A DNA stretch of 52,500 nt, taken from positions 492,501 through 545,000 of the forward strand of contig RPFO01000436.1 in assembly GCA_009746045.1 (NCBI GenBank), given 5' to 3'. Each line of letters begins with the position of its first letter. The stretch's first letter is position 1. The notes beneath the pieces are model-generated. The model was not told the origin of the DNA and did no database searches. It worked only from the letters and a program-made list of their open reading frames with translations. The position numbers were made by a program, and so were the translations under genes. This stretch comes from Mesostigma viride. Its lineage: Eukaryota > Streptophyta > Mesostigmatophyceae > Mesostigmatales > Mesostigmataceae. Below, piece after piece: positions 40,369-50,866 of this stretch.

Positions 40369-41044
40369 CAATAGGTAATCTGGCGCCGAGGCGTGGACAA
40401 TCACACCCAAACTGGCAGCTAGGCTCAACGGCACGGTTTACAGGATGCTCCGACAGGTCCTTAATGTAGGGTTTTCCGAGCGCCCGTCATCAGAGTCTTT
40501 GTATCATGGTATGCCTCGTATTTCGGACGAGATTAGGCAGCGTAGGATGGCATTTGAAGGACACCTTGCTCGCACCGGCCAGCCAGGTCGACACCGCCCT
40601 TGGTCTGGCAGGCCCCCAGCGGCTTGGCCAGCCAGGGCGACACATTCTGACCTGGCCTGGCCCCAAGGGCATTCCCCGAAGGGTAGGGAAACCTGTCACG
40701 AACTACATCCAGATGTTGCTGGACGACCTAGTGGTCCCAGCCCAGTTTGAGCACCGCATCCACTCTCTCTCCCATCTTTGGACTGCCATGCAGGACAAGA
40801 CGCGGTGGCAGAAGATTGTCAAGGCTCACACGCCCAACCCTGTGGGCAAGCCACCTCCCCCCAAGAGGAGGAGGCGTTTTGATGAGTAGTGTAGTTGGGA
40901 TTTTCTAGACTAGATAGCTTAGAGTTAGGTTAGTTCGATTACGCGGCTTCCTCCACCCCACCCATCCCGATCATGGAATATGTGTATGTGCCACATGATC
41001 TCCCAACGGAGGCATGTTATAATTTAATTTAATTTAATTTAATA
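40369..41044 (+). pseudogene. C-terminal fragment of LINE ORF2, second subfamily, with 3' end
   Basis: The frames at 40445-40750 and 40506-40889 together encode RMLRQVLNVGF, IRQRRMAFEGHLARTGQ, then RHILTWPGPKG and MQDKTRWQKIVKAH, matching the C-terminal part of the copy at 41045-42583 ([27 protein letters not shown]). A frameshift lies between them. The element ends in ATCTCCCAACGGAGGCATGT, a CTCC...GGAG hairpin, and a (TTTAA)n tail at 41020-41044. It is directly followed by the next copy. Confidence 0.75.
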
Positions 41045-42725
41045 GGTAATCCTGAACCGCCTGCGCACGGCCCTGGACGGCCACCTCAGCGAGACTCAGC
41101 ATGGCTTCCGTTCAGGTCGCAACACAGTACAGGCGCTCTTCGCTACTCGCCGCCTTGTGGAAGAACTGCAACGCCTTCAGCCTCGTGAGTCCCCTCTGCA
41201 CCTTGTGCTGGTGGACTTCATCAAAGCCCTCGATTCGGTTTTCTGGCCTGCGCTATGGGACATCCTCGCTTTGTTCCGGATCCCCCGCCCCCTTATTGCT
41301 GTCATCCGCAACCTGTATGAAGGGTCCACGTACCACTTTGGTGCGCACTTCCTACGGGACCACGCCACCATGCCCTTTACAGAAGGGTGTGTGGCAGGGC
41401 TGCATGCTGTTGCCCTACCTGTTCATTATTGTGGTCGAATACGTAATGATTCAGGCGCGCAAGCGATTTGCCCGCATCGTGGGTAGGGAACCAGAGGTGC
41501 AGGTTACGTCGACAACCGTTTCTGGCATGGCGGGGCGGAAACGGAGATTCGGCTGGCGGACATCATCTATTAATTAATTAATTAGACTCGTGCTCCCGTT
41601 GGGGAGTCACGGAGCATTAACCCCGATGAATGGATGGATGGGCGCACACATTCCTACCGGTCTAATCTATCTACATTGGCTACATACTACATCTATCTAA
41701 CAACATTCTAACTACATCATCTATGAAGACGACACCACCCTCTTCAAGGACACTGAGCACGTGCAGACGTGGCTTGACTGCCAGGCTATCGAGGCCTGCG
41801 CAGTGGGGCTTGAGGTCAGAAGAAGACAGAGGCTCTTGCGATTGGGCTCACTCAGCCCCTGCCCACCCTCTTTCTCCTTGACGGCTCTTGAGTCCTGTAT
41901 CGGGACTGTGTCAAGTTGAGCTGGGCAGCCTCCTCCCCAGCTGCGAGGCTGATGTGGATCGACCACCGCATCTCCCTCGCCTGGCACGTACGCTTTACGC
42001 CAATACCGGGCCCTGTGGCCCACGCCCCTGGGCAAGATAGAGACTGAACAGGACCTGTTTAAGGTCCTCGTCCTCCCTGTTCTTACGTACGGGGCCGAGA
42101 CGTGGACCCTCACCGCCGACCTGGCCCGAAAGCTGGATGGCGCGGTCACCAACATGCTGCGATCCATTTTCCGAGTAGTCTATGCTGCTCATGTTTGCAA
42201 TGAGGACCTGTACCTCGGCATGCCATATATCAGTCACAAGCACCATTAAGCAGCGGCGTCTGCAGCTAGTAGGGCACTTAGCTCGCACGAACCAGGTAGA
42301 CACCTCACGTGGCCCCTCTGCGGGGCTGCGCCCAGCTCAGCCTGGCCGGCACCTCCTTACGTGGGCTGGGCCCAGCAATGCTCGCCGCCGCAAGGCCCGC
42401 TTCCTTCAAAGAACAGCGCTAGTCGCAGACATGGGAGGGCTAGGTCTCTCTGTGATTTGGAACAAGATGATGGACAAGGCCAAGTGGGCCCAGGTCATAG
42501 AGGACAACGAACCCCCTCCCGTGGGGAAGCGCCCGCGTGTGCAAACATACGGGAAGCACGCCAGACAGGTCCCCTAGGGTAGAGAGCTTATAGACTAGTT
42601 GTTGTAGATAGATGTTGTAGATAGATTATAGACCGGTAGGACTGTTTGCAACCATCCATCCATCCATCGGGGTTAATGCTCCGTGACTCCCCAACGGGAG
42701 TACGAGTCTAATTAATTAATTAATA
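41045..42725 (+). pseudogene. 5'-truncated L1-like element: ORF2 reverse transcriptase and C-terminus
   Basis: It starts within the reverse transcriptase (ILNRLRTALDGHLSETQHGF; HLVLVDFIKALDSVFW with a catalytic Asp; FTEGVWQGCMLLPYLFIIVV after a frameshift near 41385). The next block, LADIIYEDDTTLF, carries the catalytic DD but is split by an insertion at 41571-41713. More frame breaks follow, then VLPVLTYGAETWTLTADLAR, RRLQLVGHLARTNQ and [13 protein letters not shown]. The stop is at about 42575. The 3' region has CCATCCATCCATCGGGG, a GCTCC...GGGAG hairpin and a TAATTAAT tail ending at 42725. It is inactive. Confidence 0.85.
41571..41713 (-). mobile_element. L1-like 3'-end insertion inside the RT catalytic box
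   Basis: 143 bp containing a (TTAA)n tail, hairpin, CCCCGATG and a short part of the 3' region, in minus orientation. It is flanked by an 11-bp target-site duplication ACATCATCTAT (41560-41570 and 41714-41724). Removing it and one TSD copy restores the frame through the catalytic box, so it is a later and very 5'-truncated retrotransposition. Confidence 0.9.
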
Positions 42726-42835
42726 ATCAATTGTGCCCAAAATTTGCATGAGAGACGAGAGCTGGCTTGACCAATAAATTCTTGTCAATGACAAGCAATT
42801 CTGCAATTTAGCAGCGGTGGTGCTTTTACATAATT

Positions 42836-43088
42836 AAACTCGTGCTCCCGTTGGGGAGTCACGAAGTATGAACCCCGATGGATCAGATGGATGGATGGAT
42901 GGATGGATGGATGGATGGATGGATGGATGGATGGATGGATGGATGGATGGATGGATGGATGGATGGATGGATGGATGGATGGATGGATGGATGGATGGAT
43001 GGATGGATGGATGGATGGATGGATGGATGGATGGATGGATGGATGGATGGATGGATGGATGGATGGATGGATGGATGGATGGATGGAT
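42836..43088 (-). repeat. L1-like 3' end followed by a (GGAT)n array
   Basis: AATTAAACTCGTGCTCCCGT, then TGGGGAGTCACGAAGTATGA and CCCCGATGGATCAGATGG is an element 3' end on the minus strand. It passes into about 50 GGAT units (42886-43088). The GGAT array then meets the TTAA tail of the next element at 43089. Confidence 0.9.
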
Positions 43089-43524
43089 TAATTAATTAAT
43101 TAATTAGACTCGTGCTCCCGTTGGGGAGTCACGGAGCATTAACCCCGATGGATGGATGGATGGGTGCAACATTCCTACCGGTCTAATCTATCTACATCTA
43201 TCTAACAACATGCTAACTACAACATCTATCTAGGCAGCCGCACGAGGGGGAGCTATCTGGCGTGCCTCCCGCGGGATTGTACACGCGGGCGCTTCCCCAC
43301 TGGGGGGGGCTCATTGTCCTCTATGACCTGGGCCCACTTGGCCTTGTCCATCATCTTCTTCCAAATCACGGAGAGGCCGAGGCCCCCCATGTCCTCTACT
43401 AGCTGTTCCTTGAAGGTGCGGGCCTTGCGGCGTCTAACATCACTAGGCCCAGCCCACGTCAGGAGGTGCCGGCCAGGCTGAGCTGGTCGCAGTCCTGCGG
43501 GGGGGCCACGTGAGGTGTCTACCT
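43089..43524 (-). pseudogene. 5'-truncated L1-like element: end of ORF2 and 3' region
   Basis: Tail (TTAA)n, hairpin and 3' region (43089-43235), then the ORF2 C-terminus on the minus strand (about 43236-43510) with the same [13 protein letters not shown]-type ending and PPPVGKRP. It stops within GCCACGTGAGGTGTCTACC, where the next (GGAT)n begins. The truncation point is therefore joined directly to microsatellite DNA. Confidence 0.8.
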
Positions 43525-43780
43525 GGATGGATGGATGGATGGATGGATGGATGGATGGATGGATGGATGGATGGATGGATGGATGGATGGATGGATGGAT
43601 GGATGGATGGATGGATGGATGGATGGATGGATGGATGGATGGATGGATGGATGGATGGATGGATGGATGGATGGATGGATGGATGGATGGATGGATGGAT
43701 GGATGGATGGATGGATGGATGGATGGATGGATGGATGGATGGATGGATGGATGGATGGATGGATGGATGGATGGATGGAT
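43525..43780. repeat. (GGAT)n array, about 64 units
   Basis: Pure GGAT repeats between the truncated ORF2 end (43524) and the (TTAA)n tail (43781-43802) of the next element. Frames reading Met-Asp-Gly-Trp are artefacts. Confidence 0.97.
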
Positions 43781-45238
43781 TAATTAATTAATTAATTAAT
43801 TAAAATCATAGCTCCGTGGGGAGCATATGTAACACATAGCCCTGAGAAAGGGGCATCTATGGGTTTGTAATACAATCAGGGCGACAACCTGCAGGTGTAG
43901 GATGTACGACTATCACCTGCTCTGGGTGCACTAGGTGCACCTGCACCGCCATGATGGTTCATGCCTCCTAAACAAGCACAGGCACCCAGGGGGGGCTTGA
44001 GGAGGGGGCCTAGAAGGCCTGCATGACATATAATGGGGTGGAAGGTATGTGGCGCTAGGCTATAGCTAGGGTACACATGGCCTCTCAGCAGGGAGTAACT
44101 CCCTGCATGGGCAAAGCATGACTCGAAATTGCTACGGCTATTGCAAGGGCGGGTGTGGGCCCATCACGTAGGCATACATTTCCATCACCATTCATCTTCA
44201 TCATCCTGAACGACTCGAAAACGCGGAAAAGATAACGGCAGGCTCGAGCTACCATGGTCCGGATTCTCCCGATTTCTGGCCTGCGCTGGTTGTCTCTTTG
44301 ATACATGGCCACGTCACTAAGCTTTCTAGTCTACACTACTGCTATATATTCCCTAGGCTGGGGTGGCTGGGGTGGCTGGGGCGGCAGGGGTCGCCTGCCA
44401 GGGCTTGTGGGCGACGCGTAGATGTCCGCCCCCTTCCAGTAGACCGGCTTCTGCCCCGCCATCTGCCGAAGCTGGAGGTAGGTCGGCCATAACTCCCGTC
44501 GCCGTTGTTGCTGCGTCAAGGTCAAGTCGTCGTCCAGCGTGTAGGCGGTCCCCCCAAGCCGCTTGCGACACTTGAGGACCTCCATCTTATCCGCCATGGT
44601 GTCAAAGGTGAGGAGCAAGGGGGAGGGGCCGGCCTTACCCCGCGAGCGGGGAAGGCGGGTCACCCCCCGCGGCTTGCCCTTACCAGTGATAGCCATGGGG
44701 ACAAGGATTTTGTTCTCAAACGCCATGGCAAGGGTCTCGGGGGTCTCGTCCTGCAGCGGTTCGAAGTGCTTGACTATGACGTTAAGGCTGCGCTTGGCGA
44801 GCTCGGCCTCCTCGCAGAGGTCCAGCGTCTGCTGCTTAAGCTGGGCGGCGACGGCGGAGGTGGTGGAGGTGGCGTGCTGCTTAAGCATGTCCGCCCAGGT
44901 CGGGACGGGAGGAGCATCGCCGGCATGGCCAGCCGGGGCTGGCCGAGCGGCGATGTCCTTCACCGCCTGGGCGGTGATGCTGGCGGTGTTCTGCAAGCAT
45001 TCGATGGCTATGGCATTGTCCTGCAGGCGCTTGTCGATGGCGAGGAGCTGGGCGGTGAGCGCGTCGGTTGTGGTGGAGGTGGAGGCGAGGAGCTTGGAGG
45101 TGGCGGTGGTGGAGGAGGAGAGGAGGGGAAGCTCGGCAGCCAGCGTGCCCCCCATGGCCGCCACATCTGCGGCGAGGGGGGTTACGTGCTGCACGAGGGC
45201 CTGGTTGATGATGGAGCGGATTTCGGAGGTGGAATTCA
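43781..45238 (-). mobile_element. ORF1-only L1-like element, copy 1 (5'-truncated)
   Basis: Minus-strand order: a truncated ORF1 (45239-44331), then a 3' region with no ORF2, ending in a GCTCC-CACGGAGC hairpin (about 43806-43824) and a (TTAA)n tail. A 135-bp Penelope-like 3' fragment (44169-44303, ending GTTGTCTCTTTGATA) is inserted in the 3' region. The remaining 3' region matches the one at 46893-47215. Confidence 0.8.
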
Positions 45239-45239
45239 T
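44331..45239 (-). CDS. L1-like ORF1 protein, copy 1 (N-terminus missing)
   Basis: About 300 residues remain. The start coincides with the junction to (GGAT)n, so the N-terminus is lost. Visible are a helical, Ala/Thr-rich region likely to form a coiled coil, an RRM-like core ([17 protein letters not shown] ... [20 protein letters not shown]) and a C-terminal segment ([20 protein letters not shown]). That layout is the one of L1 ORF1 RNA-binding chaperones, which coat element RNA. At 44876-44884 it contains CTGCTTAAGCATG, an intact form of the site where copy 3 has an insertion. Confidence 0.75.
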   Translation of the reverse strand: MNSTSEIRSIINQALVQHVTPLAADVAAMGGTLAAELPLLSSSTTATSKLLASTSTTTDALTAQLLAIDKRLQDNAIAIECLQNTASITAQAVKDIAARPAPAGHAGDAPPVPTWADMLKQHATSTTSAVAAQLKQQTLDLCEEAELAKRSLNVIVKHFEPLQDETPETLAMAFENKILVPMAITGKGKPRGVTRLPRSRGKAGPSPLLLTFDTMADKMEVLKCRKRLGGTAYTLDDDLTLTQQQRRRELWPTYLQLRQMAGQKPVYWKGADIYASPTSPGRRPLPPQPPQPPQPREYIAVV

Positions 45240-45399
45240 GGATGGATGGATGGATGGATGGATGGATGGATGGATGGATGGATGGATGGATGGATGGATG
45301 GATGGATGGATGGATGGATGGATGGATGGATGGATGGATGGATGGATGGATGGATGGATGGATGGATGGATGGATGGATGGATGGATGGATGGATGGAT
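45237..45399. repeat. (GGAT)n array, about 40 units
   Basis: Lies between ORF1 copy 1 and the (TTAA)n tail of copy 2 (45400-45421). Confidence 0.97.
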
Positions 45400-46743
45400 T
45401 AATTAATTAATTAATTAATTAAACTCGTGCTCCCGTTGGGGAGTCACGGAGCACCGAAGTGCTTTTAATCCCTGTGTGTGCACTACAGGAGAAAGGGCAG
45501 AGACCCCCAGTCTCCTTCATGCCAAAGGCATGCCACAGCTGCAATCGGGCGCGGCTAGCTAAAAGGACAGGCTAACGATCCGGCAAACTGTGGGTGCAAT
45601 AAGACCCATGTGAGCATATCATAGCAAGGAGCGTGGGCAAGTAATCTGAACATAGCCAGGGCGTAGCATGGCTGTACAAGGACTAGGCTAAGGCTATGGC
45701 TGGTTGTGTACCGTGCGTTGGCGGCACGTGACTAGGTGTGTTGGCACAGCTAGGCAACATTCTAGGCATGGCTGCCTTAGCGGCAGTGACGCCAATGGTT
45801 ACAAGCTAGGGCTATTGCTATTCTAGCCCGCTGGGGGCGTCCACATCTTGTGGTTGATCATCAGGTCCCCGCCCCTCCAGTACACCTTGGGCTTCTGGGG
45901 GTCCTGCTTATGGCGGAGGTATTCCGGCCACAGGTCGCGTCGCTGCTGTTGCTGAGCGGGGGTGAGGTCGTCATCCAGCGTCCAGGTGAGGTCGTGCAAC
46001 CGCTTGCGACGAGAGAGGAACCGCTGCTTATCCTCAGGGGAGGAGAAGGTGAGTAGGACTGGTGGGGGAGCCGCCTTGTCCCGTGAGTGGGGAAGGCGGT
46101 GGCACCCACGCAGTTCTACCTCACCTACCAGGCCCATGAGGGTAAGAAGCTGGTTCTTGAGCTCGTCAGCAAGAGAGGTTGACGTCTCACCTGGCTTCTG
46201 GGGGAAGCGACGTAGCACCACTCGGCACTCGCGGCGAGCGCGGTCGGTGACCTCCCGTTGCTGGGCCTGGCGGTGGTCCTCCAGCTCCTGGAGCTTTGTG
46301 GCGATGGCGTCGGTGGTGGAGGCGGTCGCTGACCGCAGCAGATCCGCGTAGGAGAGCGGCGGGAGGTCGCCAGCATCCTGCCGGGGTGGCTGGGATGCAA
46401 TGGTGGCCGTCTGCTCCGCTATCTTGGGGACCTGTCTGGCCAGGGCCTCGGTGTGGGCGGTGATGGCCTCAAGCTTCTTCAGGAGCACGCCACACTTGCC
46501 CTCCACCTGGTTAAGGCGAGAGACAAGTGCCGCATGCGTTTCCGAAGCTTGCGCCGCGGTGTGCAGCGTCGTGAACTGGGGCTGGAGCTTGTGGACGACC
46601 TTGGTTTCCACGTTGGAGACCCGGGCCTCGACCGTGTTGAGCGTGGTGTTCAGCGATGTCAGCTGCTCGGCCAGCGGCCAGGTCACGTGCTCCTCCAGCA
46701 CTGCGCGGATGTCATCCTTGCAGAGGGAGGAAGCTGAGCGAAG
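45400..46743 (-). mobile_element. ORF1-only L1-like element, copy 2 (5'-truncated)
   Basis: ORF1 (46743 to 45823) is followed by about 400 bp of 3' region without ORF2. It ends in the GTGACTCCCCAACGGGAGCA hairpin type also found on the ORF2-bearing elements, then a (TTAA)n tail. The shared 3' end suggests that these copies use the ORF2 protein of the full elements. Confidence 0.8.
45823..46701 (-). CDS. L1-like ORF1 protein, copy 2 (diverged subfamily)
   Basis: About 292 residues with no internal stop; the frame is open back to the (GGAT)n junction, so the true start is lost. There is a long predicted coiled coil ([20 protein letters not shown] ... [20 protein letters not shown]), then an RRM-like core ([18 protein letters not shown] ... 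[20 protein letters not shown]) and a basic end ([20 protein letters not shown]). These match the order of L1 ORF1 proteins (coiled coil, RRM, C-terminal domain). It differs clearly from copies 1 and 3, so at least two ORF1 subfamilies are present. Confidence 0.75.
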   Translation of the reverse strand: MLEEHVTWPLAEQLTSLNTTLNTVEARVSNVETKVVHKLQPQFTTLHTAAQASETHAALVSRLNQVEGKCGVLLKKLEAITAHTEALARQVPKIAEQTATIASQPPRQDAGDLPPLSYADLLRSATASTTDAIATKLQELEDHRQAQQREVTDRARRECRVVLRRFPQKPGETSTSLADELKNQLLTLMGLVGEVELRGCHRLPHSRDKAAPPPVLLTFSSPEDKQRFLSRRKRLHDLTWTLDDDLTPAQQQQRRDLWPEYLRHKQDPQKPKVYWRGGDLMINHKMWTPPAG

Positions 46744-46880
46744 ATGGATGGATGGATGGATGGATGGATGGATGGATGGATGGATGGATGGATGGATGGA
46801 TGGATGGATGGATGGATGGATGGATGGATGGATGGATGGATGGATGGATGGATGGATGGATGGATGGATGGATGGATGGA
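46744..46880. repeat. (GGAT)n array, about 34 units
   Basis: Lies between ORF1 copy 2 and the (TTAA)n tail of copy 3. Confidence 0.97.
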
Positions 46881-47342
46881 TTAATTAATTAATTAATTAA
46901 AATCATAGCTCCGTTGGGAGCATATGTAACACATAGCCCTGAGAAAGGGGCATCTATGGGTTTGTAATACAATCAGGGCTACAACCTGCAGGTGGAGGAT
47001 GTACAACTGTCACCTGCTCTGGGTGCACAAGGTGCACCTGCACCGCCATGATGGTTCATGCCTCCTTAACAAGCACAGGCACCCAGGGGGGGCTTGAGGA
47101 GAGGGCCTAGAAGGCCTGCATGACATATGGGGTGGAGGGTATGTGGCTAGGCTATAGCTGGTGTACACATGGCATCTCAGCAGAGAGTAACTCCCTGCAT
47201 AGGCATCGCATGGCTAAATTCTTAATGCATCATCCATGGGAGGTCCCATTGTAGGCTGGGCGCGGCTAGATACTGAAAGCATCATCCATGGGGGCCATTA
47301 TGGGCGCACATGCGCGTGGGCCACTTGCAAGGCTAAGCCTAT

Positions 47343-50300
47343 CTAATCTACACTACTGGTATATTCCCTAGCCTGGAGTGGCAGGAGGGGCCTGCCAGGG
47401 CTTGTGGTCAACGTGGATGACCGCCCCCTCCAGTATACCGGCTTCCCCCCTGCACGCTGCCGGAGCTGAAGGTAGGTCGGCCATAGCTCGCGTCGCCGCT
47501 GTTGCTGGGCCAAGGTCAAGTCGTCGTCCAGCGTGAAGCGAGTCTCCGAGAGCTTCTTGCGGCATTTAAGGAACGCCAGCTTGTCCGTCATGTACTTAAA
47601 GGTGAGGAGCACGGGTGCCGGGCCAGCCTTCCCCCGCGCGCGGGGGAGGCGGACAACCGACATGTCCAGCTCACCAGTGAGTAACATGGGGGCAAGAATG
47701 GCGCGCTTAACTGCCTCAAGGAGACTCGTGGAGGTCTCACCTGCCGGCTGGTCGAAGTGCTTGACGATGACATTGTGGCTGCGCTTGTCGAGCTCGGCCG
47801 CCTCGCGAAGGTCGAGGGCTTGTTGCTTGAGTTGTGCCGCGATGGTGGAGGTGGTGGAGGTGGTGTGATGCTTAACCCCTAAATGGTCTGGCTGCCGATT
47901 TTCCGCCTAAAACTGAGTTACAGCCGACACGTCGGCCCCTTCTCGGGGGACCAAATGCCGCGAAAACTATTGAGAATTAGGAAAAGTTTAGCTGAGAAGA
48001 TCGAAAGTTTATAATTTTCCTCACAGCATGGTACTAGGGTTTGCATACTTCTGACAAAGTTATAGAGGTGTTCTGGCCGGTCAAAGTACAAGGGGTCAGG
48101 GTACTTTTTCGCGTACAACGTGCATTCCGGAAAACGACGACCTGGCCATGGCGGCTTGCGCCCACGCATGGCATTTACGTTTTCGTTCGAATTTTCTGAC
48201 CAAACTCAGGAAATTGATTTTATACGTCCTAAAGATGATACAGGCCAATTTTTGGTTCGCGGGAATGCCATTTGATAGGTGTCGGCAGCGTTCTTGCTGG
48301 AAAAAACTGCGTTCAGGCCGGACGATAGAAACGTTGACAGCAATACCTTTCCGGCGTATTTTAAAGGATATATTGGTTTCTTTGTACTTTTTATGATACA
48401 TGGTAGTCGTAAACGTGCAAGGGTGGCCAGAAATCGCAAAATCCAGCGACCATGCTGCACAACTTTGGTGTGCCGAAATGCGCCATTTTGCGGCCACCGC
48501 CTGGGCCAAGGTAACGCCATCCATGCCTGGTAAAGCTTAATCATCGTTTTCCAATCGATGTTTGACGTTTATATATACGTTCTAGCTTGTGTAGCACAAT
48601 CTTTTTGCATTATTCATGCTCTTTCTTGACCCTGGCCTGGCCCCTTTCTAAAACACCCTTCTTAGATGCTTCCCTCAGTCAGTTGACCTGCCACAGTGTG
48701 ATGGTGATAAGTTTTAGAGGCTGTATGGGTTTGAATACCTCCATATATGTTTGTTATACATTTCCCACACACATATTGCATGAGTGTGAGGCAGTTGGCT
48801 GGTCTCTGTGGCATCATCAAGCATGTAACCGGTGAGTAGAAGCTTCCCATTGTCAGCATGTGCCACCAGGTGTGCTGGCCATCACCTGGCAAGCTATAGC
48901 AGCTGAGGCCTAGTTTATCCTTGCTAGGGCAAGCTGAAATAGGCTTAACATCACTAGTTTGTTGGTGGCTGCCTCCTAGAATGCATGCCTTGCGTAGGGT
49001 ATCCGTACCACGTTACCTACGTGCATGGACAAGGTGGCACCTGCACATAGGTGCCATGTAAGGGCAGTGTGATGATGCAGTTATGTTTCCCCATCATTGT
49101 GGAAGGGAAATGTATTGTGTGGCATGGTTGGGGCCATATTAGTAGGTATTAGTAGGTAGTATGCCCACTCCTACCCCCTTGGTTGCTTTTTACCAACGGT
49201 GCCCCTATGGGCTGTACTGGGTGTAACTGCTGGTATACCCACCCAAATGATGACCCCAATGGCTCAAACTGTTCAGCAACTAATTGTTTATCATCCCTGA
49301 AGTGGTAGGTGCCTAGCTCTTACAACATAATTCAAAATGCACATTCTACCAAAAATGAAAACGCTCGTCTTGACCCCCCTGACTTTGACGGCAGTTATAC
49401 ATGGCCTACCCTGCATATATGTAAGGTTGTGATATACCAACCCGAAGGGCAACTCATGGACATGCTTGGCCCCCAAGGACAGCCATTGGATATGGGTGGG
49501 TTGGATGGCATCTGGTTTGCAAAATTGTGAAGTTACAGCCGATGCATCGGCAGTATTTCTGCCCATTTAGGGGTTAAGCAAGTCCGCCCAGGTGGAGGGA
49601 ACATCACTGGCCGGGCCAGCAGGTGCCGGCTGGGCAGCGATTTCCTGCACCGCTTGGGCGGTGAGGCCGGCGGTGTCATGCAAGCTCTCAAGGGCGGTGG
49701 CGGTGGCTTGAAGGCGTTGGTCGAGGTCGAGGAGCTGGGCTTTGATGTCGGCAGTGAAGGCGGAAACGGCGGTGGAGGTGGAGGCGGCGGCGGTGGAAAT
49801 CTGAGGAAGTTCAGCAGTCAGCGTGCCGCCGATTGCTGAAATGTCGGCAGCAAGGGGGGTCACGTGCTGCTGGAAGGCTTCCGTCAGGATGGAACGGAGT
49901 GTGGGGGCGGAGATGGATGGAGCCCAGATCTCGCCGTCGGAGCGCTTGAGAAGGGAGTTGAGGATGGCGTGCTGGAGTTCGGGGCGCTTGCACCCGGGCA
50001 GCAGGGTGAGGTGTCGCCAGAGGCGGCCGTCCGGGAGAAGGAGGCGATTGTTCTCGTGGAGATGGAGGCACAGGTCGTAAAGCGAAGCGTAGTCCCCGAA
50101 TAAGATGCATCTCATAGCATCGGTCGGAGACGGGTTGGTCCAGTCGTAATCAGTGACCATGAAAGGCAGTTGCCGAAAGCTCGGTTCGATTGAGGGGCGG
50201 GAGGGCCCTCCTGTTTTGTCGGCTGAGCGGGTGCGCTTGGGGTCAGGCGATGCAGATGGCGAGGCGTTAAGCCCGGGAGGTTGCTGGACGACCACCAGTG

Positions 50301-50424
50301 CACGACTAGTGTCGCCGCTGCCTGCCGGACCTGATGGCGGAGCTGCAGCCTGAGCTGCAGACGTATTTTCATTGCCGAGCGCAGCCGCCAGGCTGCGTTG
50401 CGTCGAGGCGCGTTTATTCGCCAT
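47343..50424 (-). CDS. L1-like ORF1 protein, copy 3, interrupted at 47876-49573
   Basis: The upstream part (50424-49578) starts MANKRASTQRSLAAALG and has a low-complexity N-terminus, a conserved segment (FGDYASLYDLCLHLHENNRL, then LWRHLTLLPGCKRPELQHAI) and a helical region. The downstream part (47875-47343) carries the RRM-like core (SHNVIVKHFDQPAGETSTS, SVVRLPRARGKAGPAPVLLT) and the [20 protein letters not shown] end. The two parts are split by a TTAA-flanked insertion and align with copy 1 on both sides of the break. The original length was about 460 residues. The N-terminal segment before the coiled coil is absent from the truncated copies and I do not recognise it as a known domain. Confidence 0.8.
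47876..49573. mobile_element. piggyBac-type non-autonomous DNA transposon, 1698 bp
   Basis: It starts CCCCTAAATGG and ends CCATTTAGGGG, an 11-bp perfect inverted repeat, flanked by TTAA on both sides (47872-47875 and 49574-49577). TTAA duplication with C-rich ends is the hallmark of piggyBac elements. ORF1 copy 1 gives the empty site (CTGCTTAAGCATG). Subterminal GTTACAGCCGACACGTCGGC near the left end and GTTACAGCCGATGCATCGGC near the right end are direct copies, each holding a palindrome that could bind transposase. Internal frames up to 142 codons show no transposase motif, so it would need a transposase supplied in trans. Confidence 0.88.
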
Positions 50425-50588
50425 ATATTGCGTAATAGCGTCGGAAAATTATATCAGCATGTGCGTCTTAGAAAGACGAAGCGATTGTGATATTCACGGC
50501 TAAATTCGGTGCTCAAACGTGAAAGTTATGAGCTCCGACAGCCATGGCTACCTCGTGGCCGGAACCTGTGCCATAAGTCGTTATACAC

Positions 50589-50866
50589 GATGGATGGATG
50601 GATGGATGGATGGATGGATGGATGGATGGATGGATGGATGGATGGATGGATGGATGGATGGATGGATGGATGGATGGATGGATGGATGGATGGATGGATG
50701 GATGGATGGATGGATGGATGGATGGGTGGGTGGGTGGGTGGGTGGGTGGGTGGGTGGGTGGGTGGGCCGGTGGGTGGGTGGGTGGGTGGGTGGGTGGGTG
50801 GGTTGGTGGGTGGGTGGGTGGGTGCATGGGTGGGTGGGTGGGTGGGTGGATGGATGGATGGATGGA
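50589..50866. repeat. (GGAT)n array with an internal (GGTG)n block
   Basis: GGAT units (50589-50723) give way to GGTG units (50724-50847) and return to GGAT (50848-50866). It joins the leader of copy 3 to the 3' region of the next truncated element. The GGTG type also fills the end of the window. Confidence 0.97.

Larger units (their letters stand above)
46881..50588 (-). mobile_element. ORF1-only L1-like element, copy 3 (near full length, split by a DNA transposon)
   Basis: Minus-strand order: 5' leader (50588-50425), ORF1 from ATG 50424, stop at 47343, then about 450 bp of 3' region ending in GCTCCCAACGGAGC and a (TTAA)n tail (46881-46900). Without the 1.7-kb insertion it is about 2.0 kb. 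Nothing encoding reverse transcriptase or endonuclease lies between ORF1 and the 3' end, so it looks like a half-LINE comparable to mammalian HAL1. Its leader begins directly in (TCCA)n. Confidence 0.8.

Noticed and set aside
47918-48544. Frames of 82-142 codons inside the piggyBac-type element
   Set aside because: No DDE-type transposase motif could be seen, and frames are open on both strands, so no gene is called.
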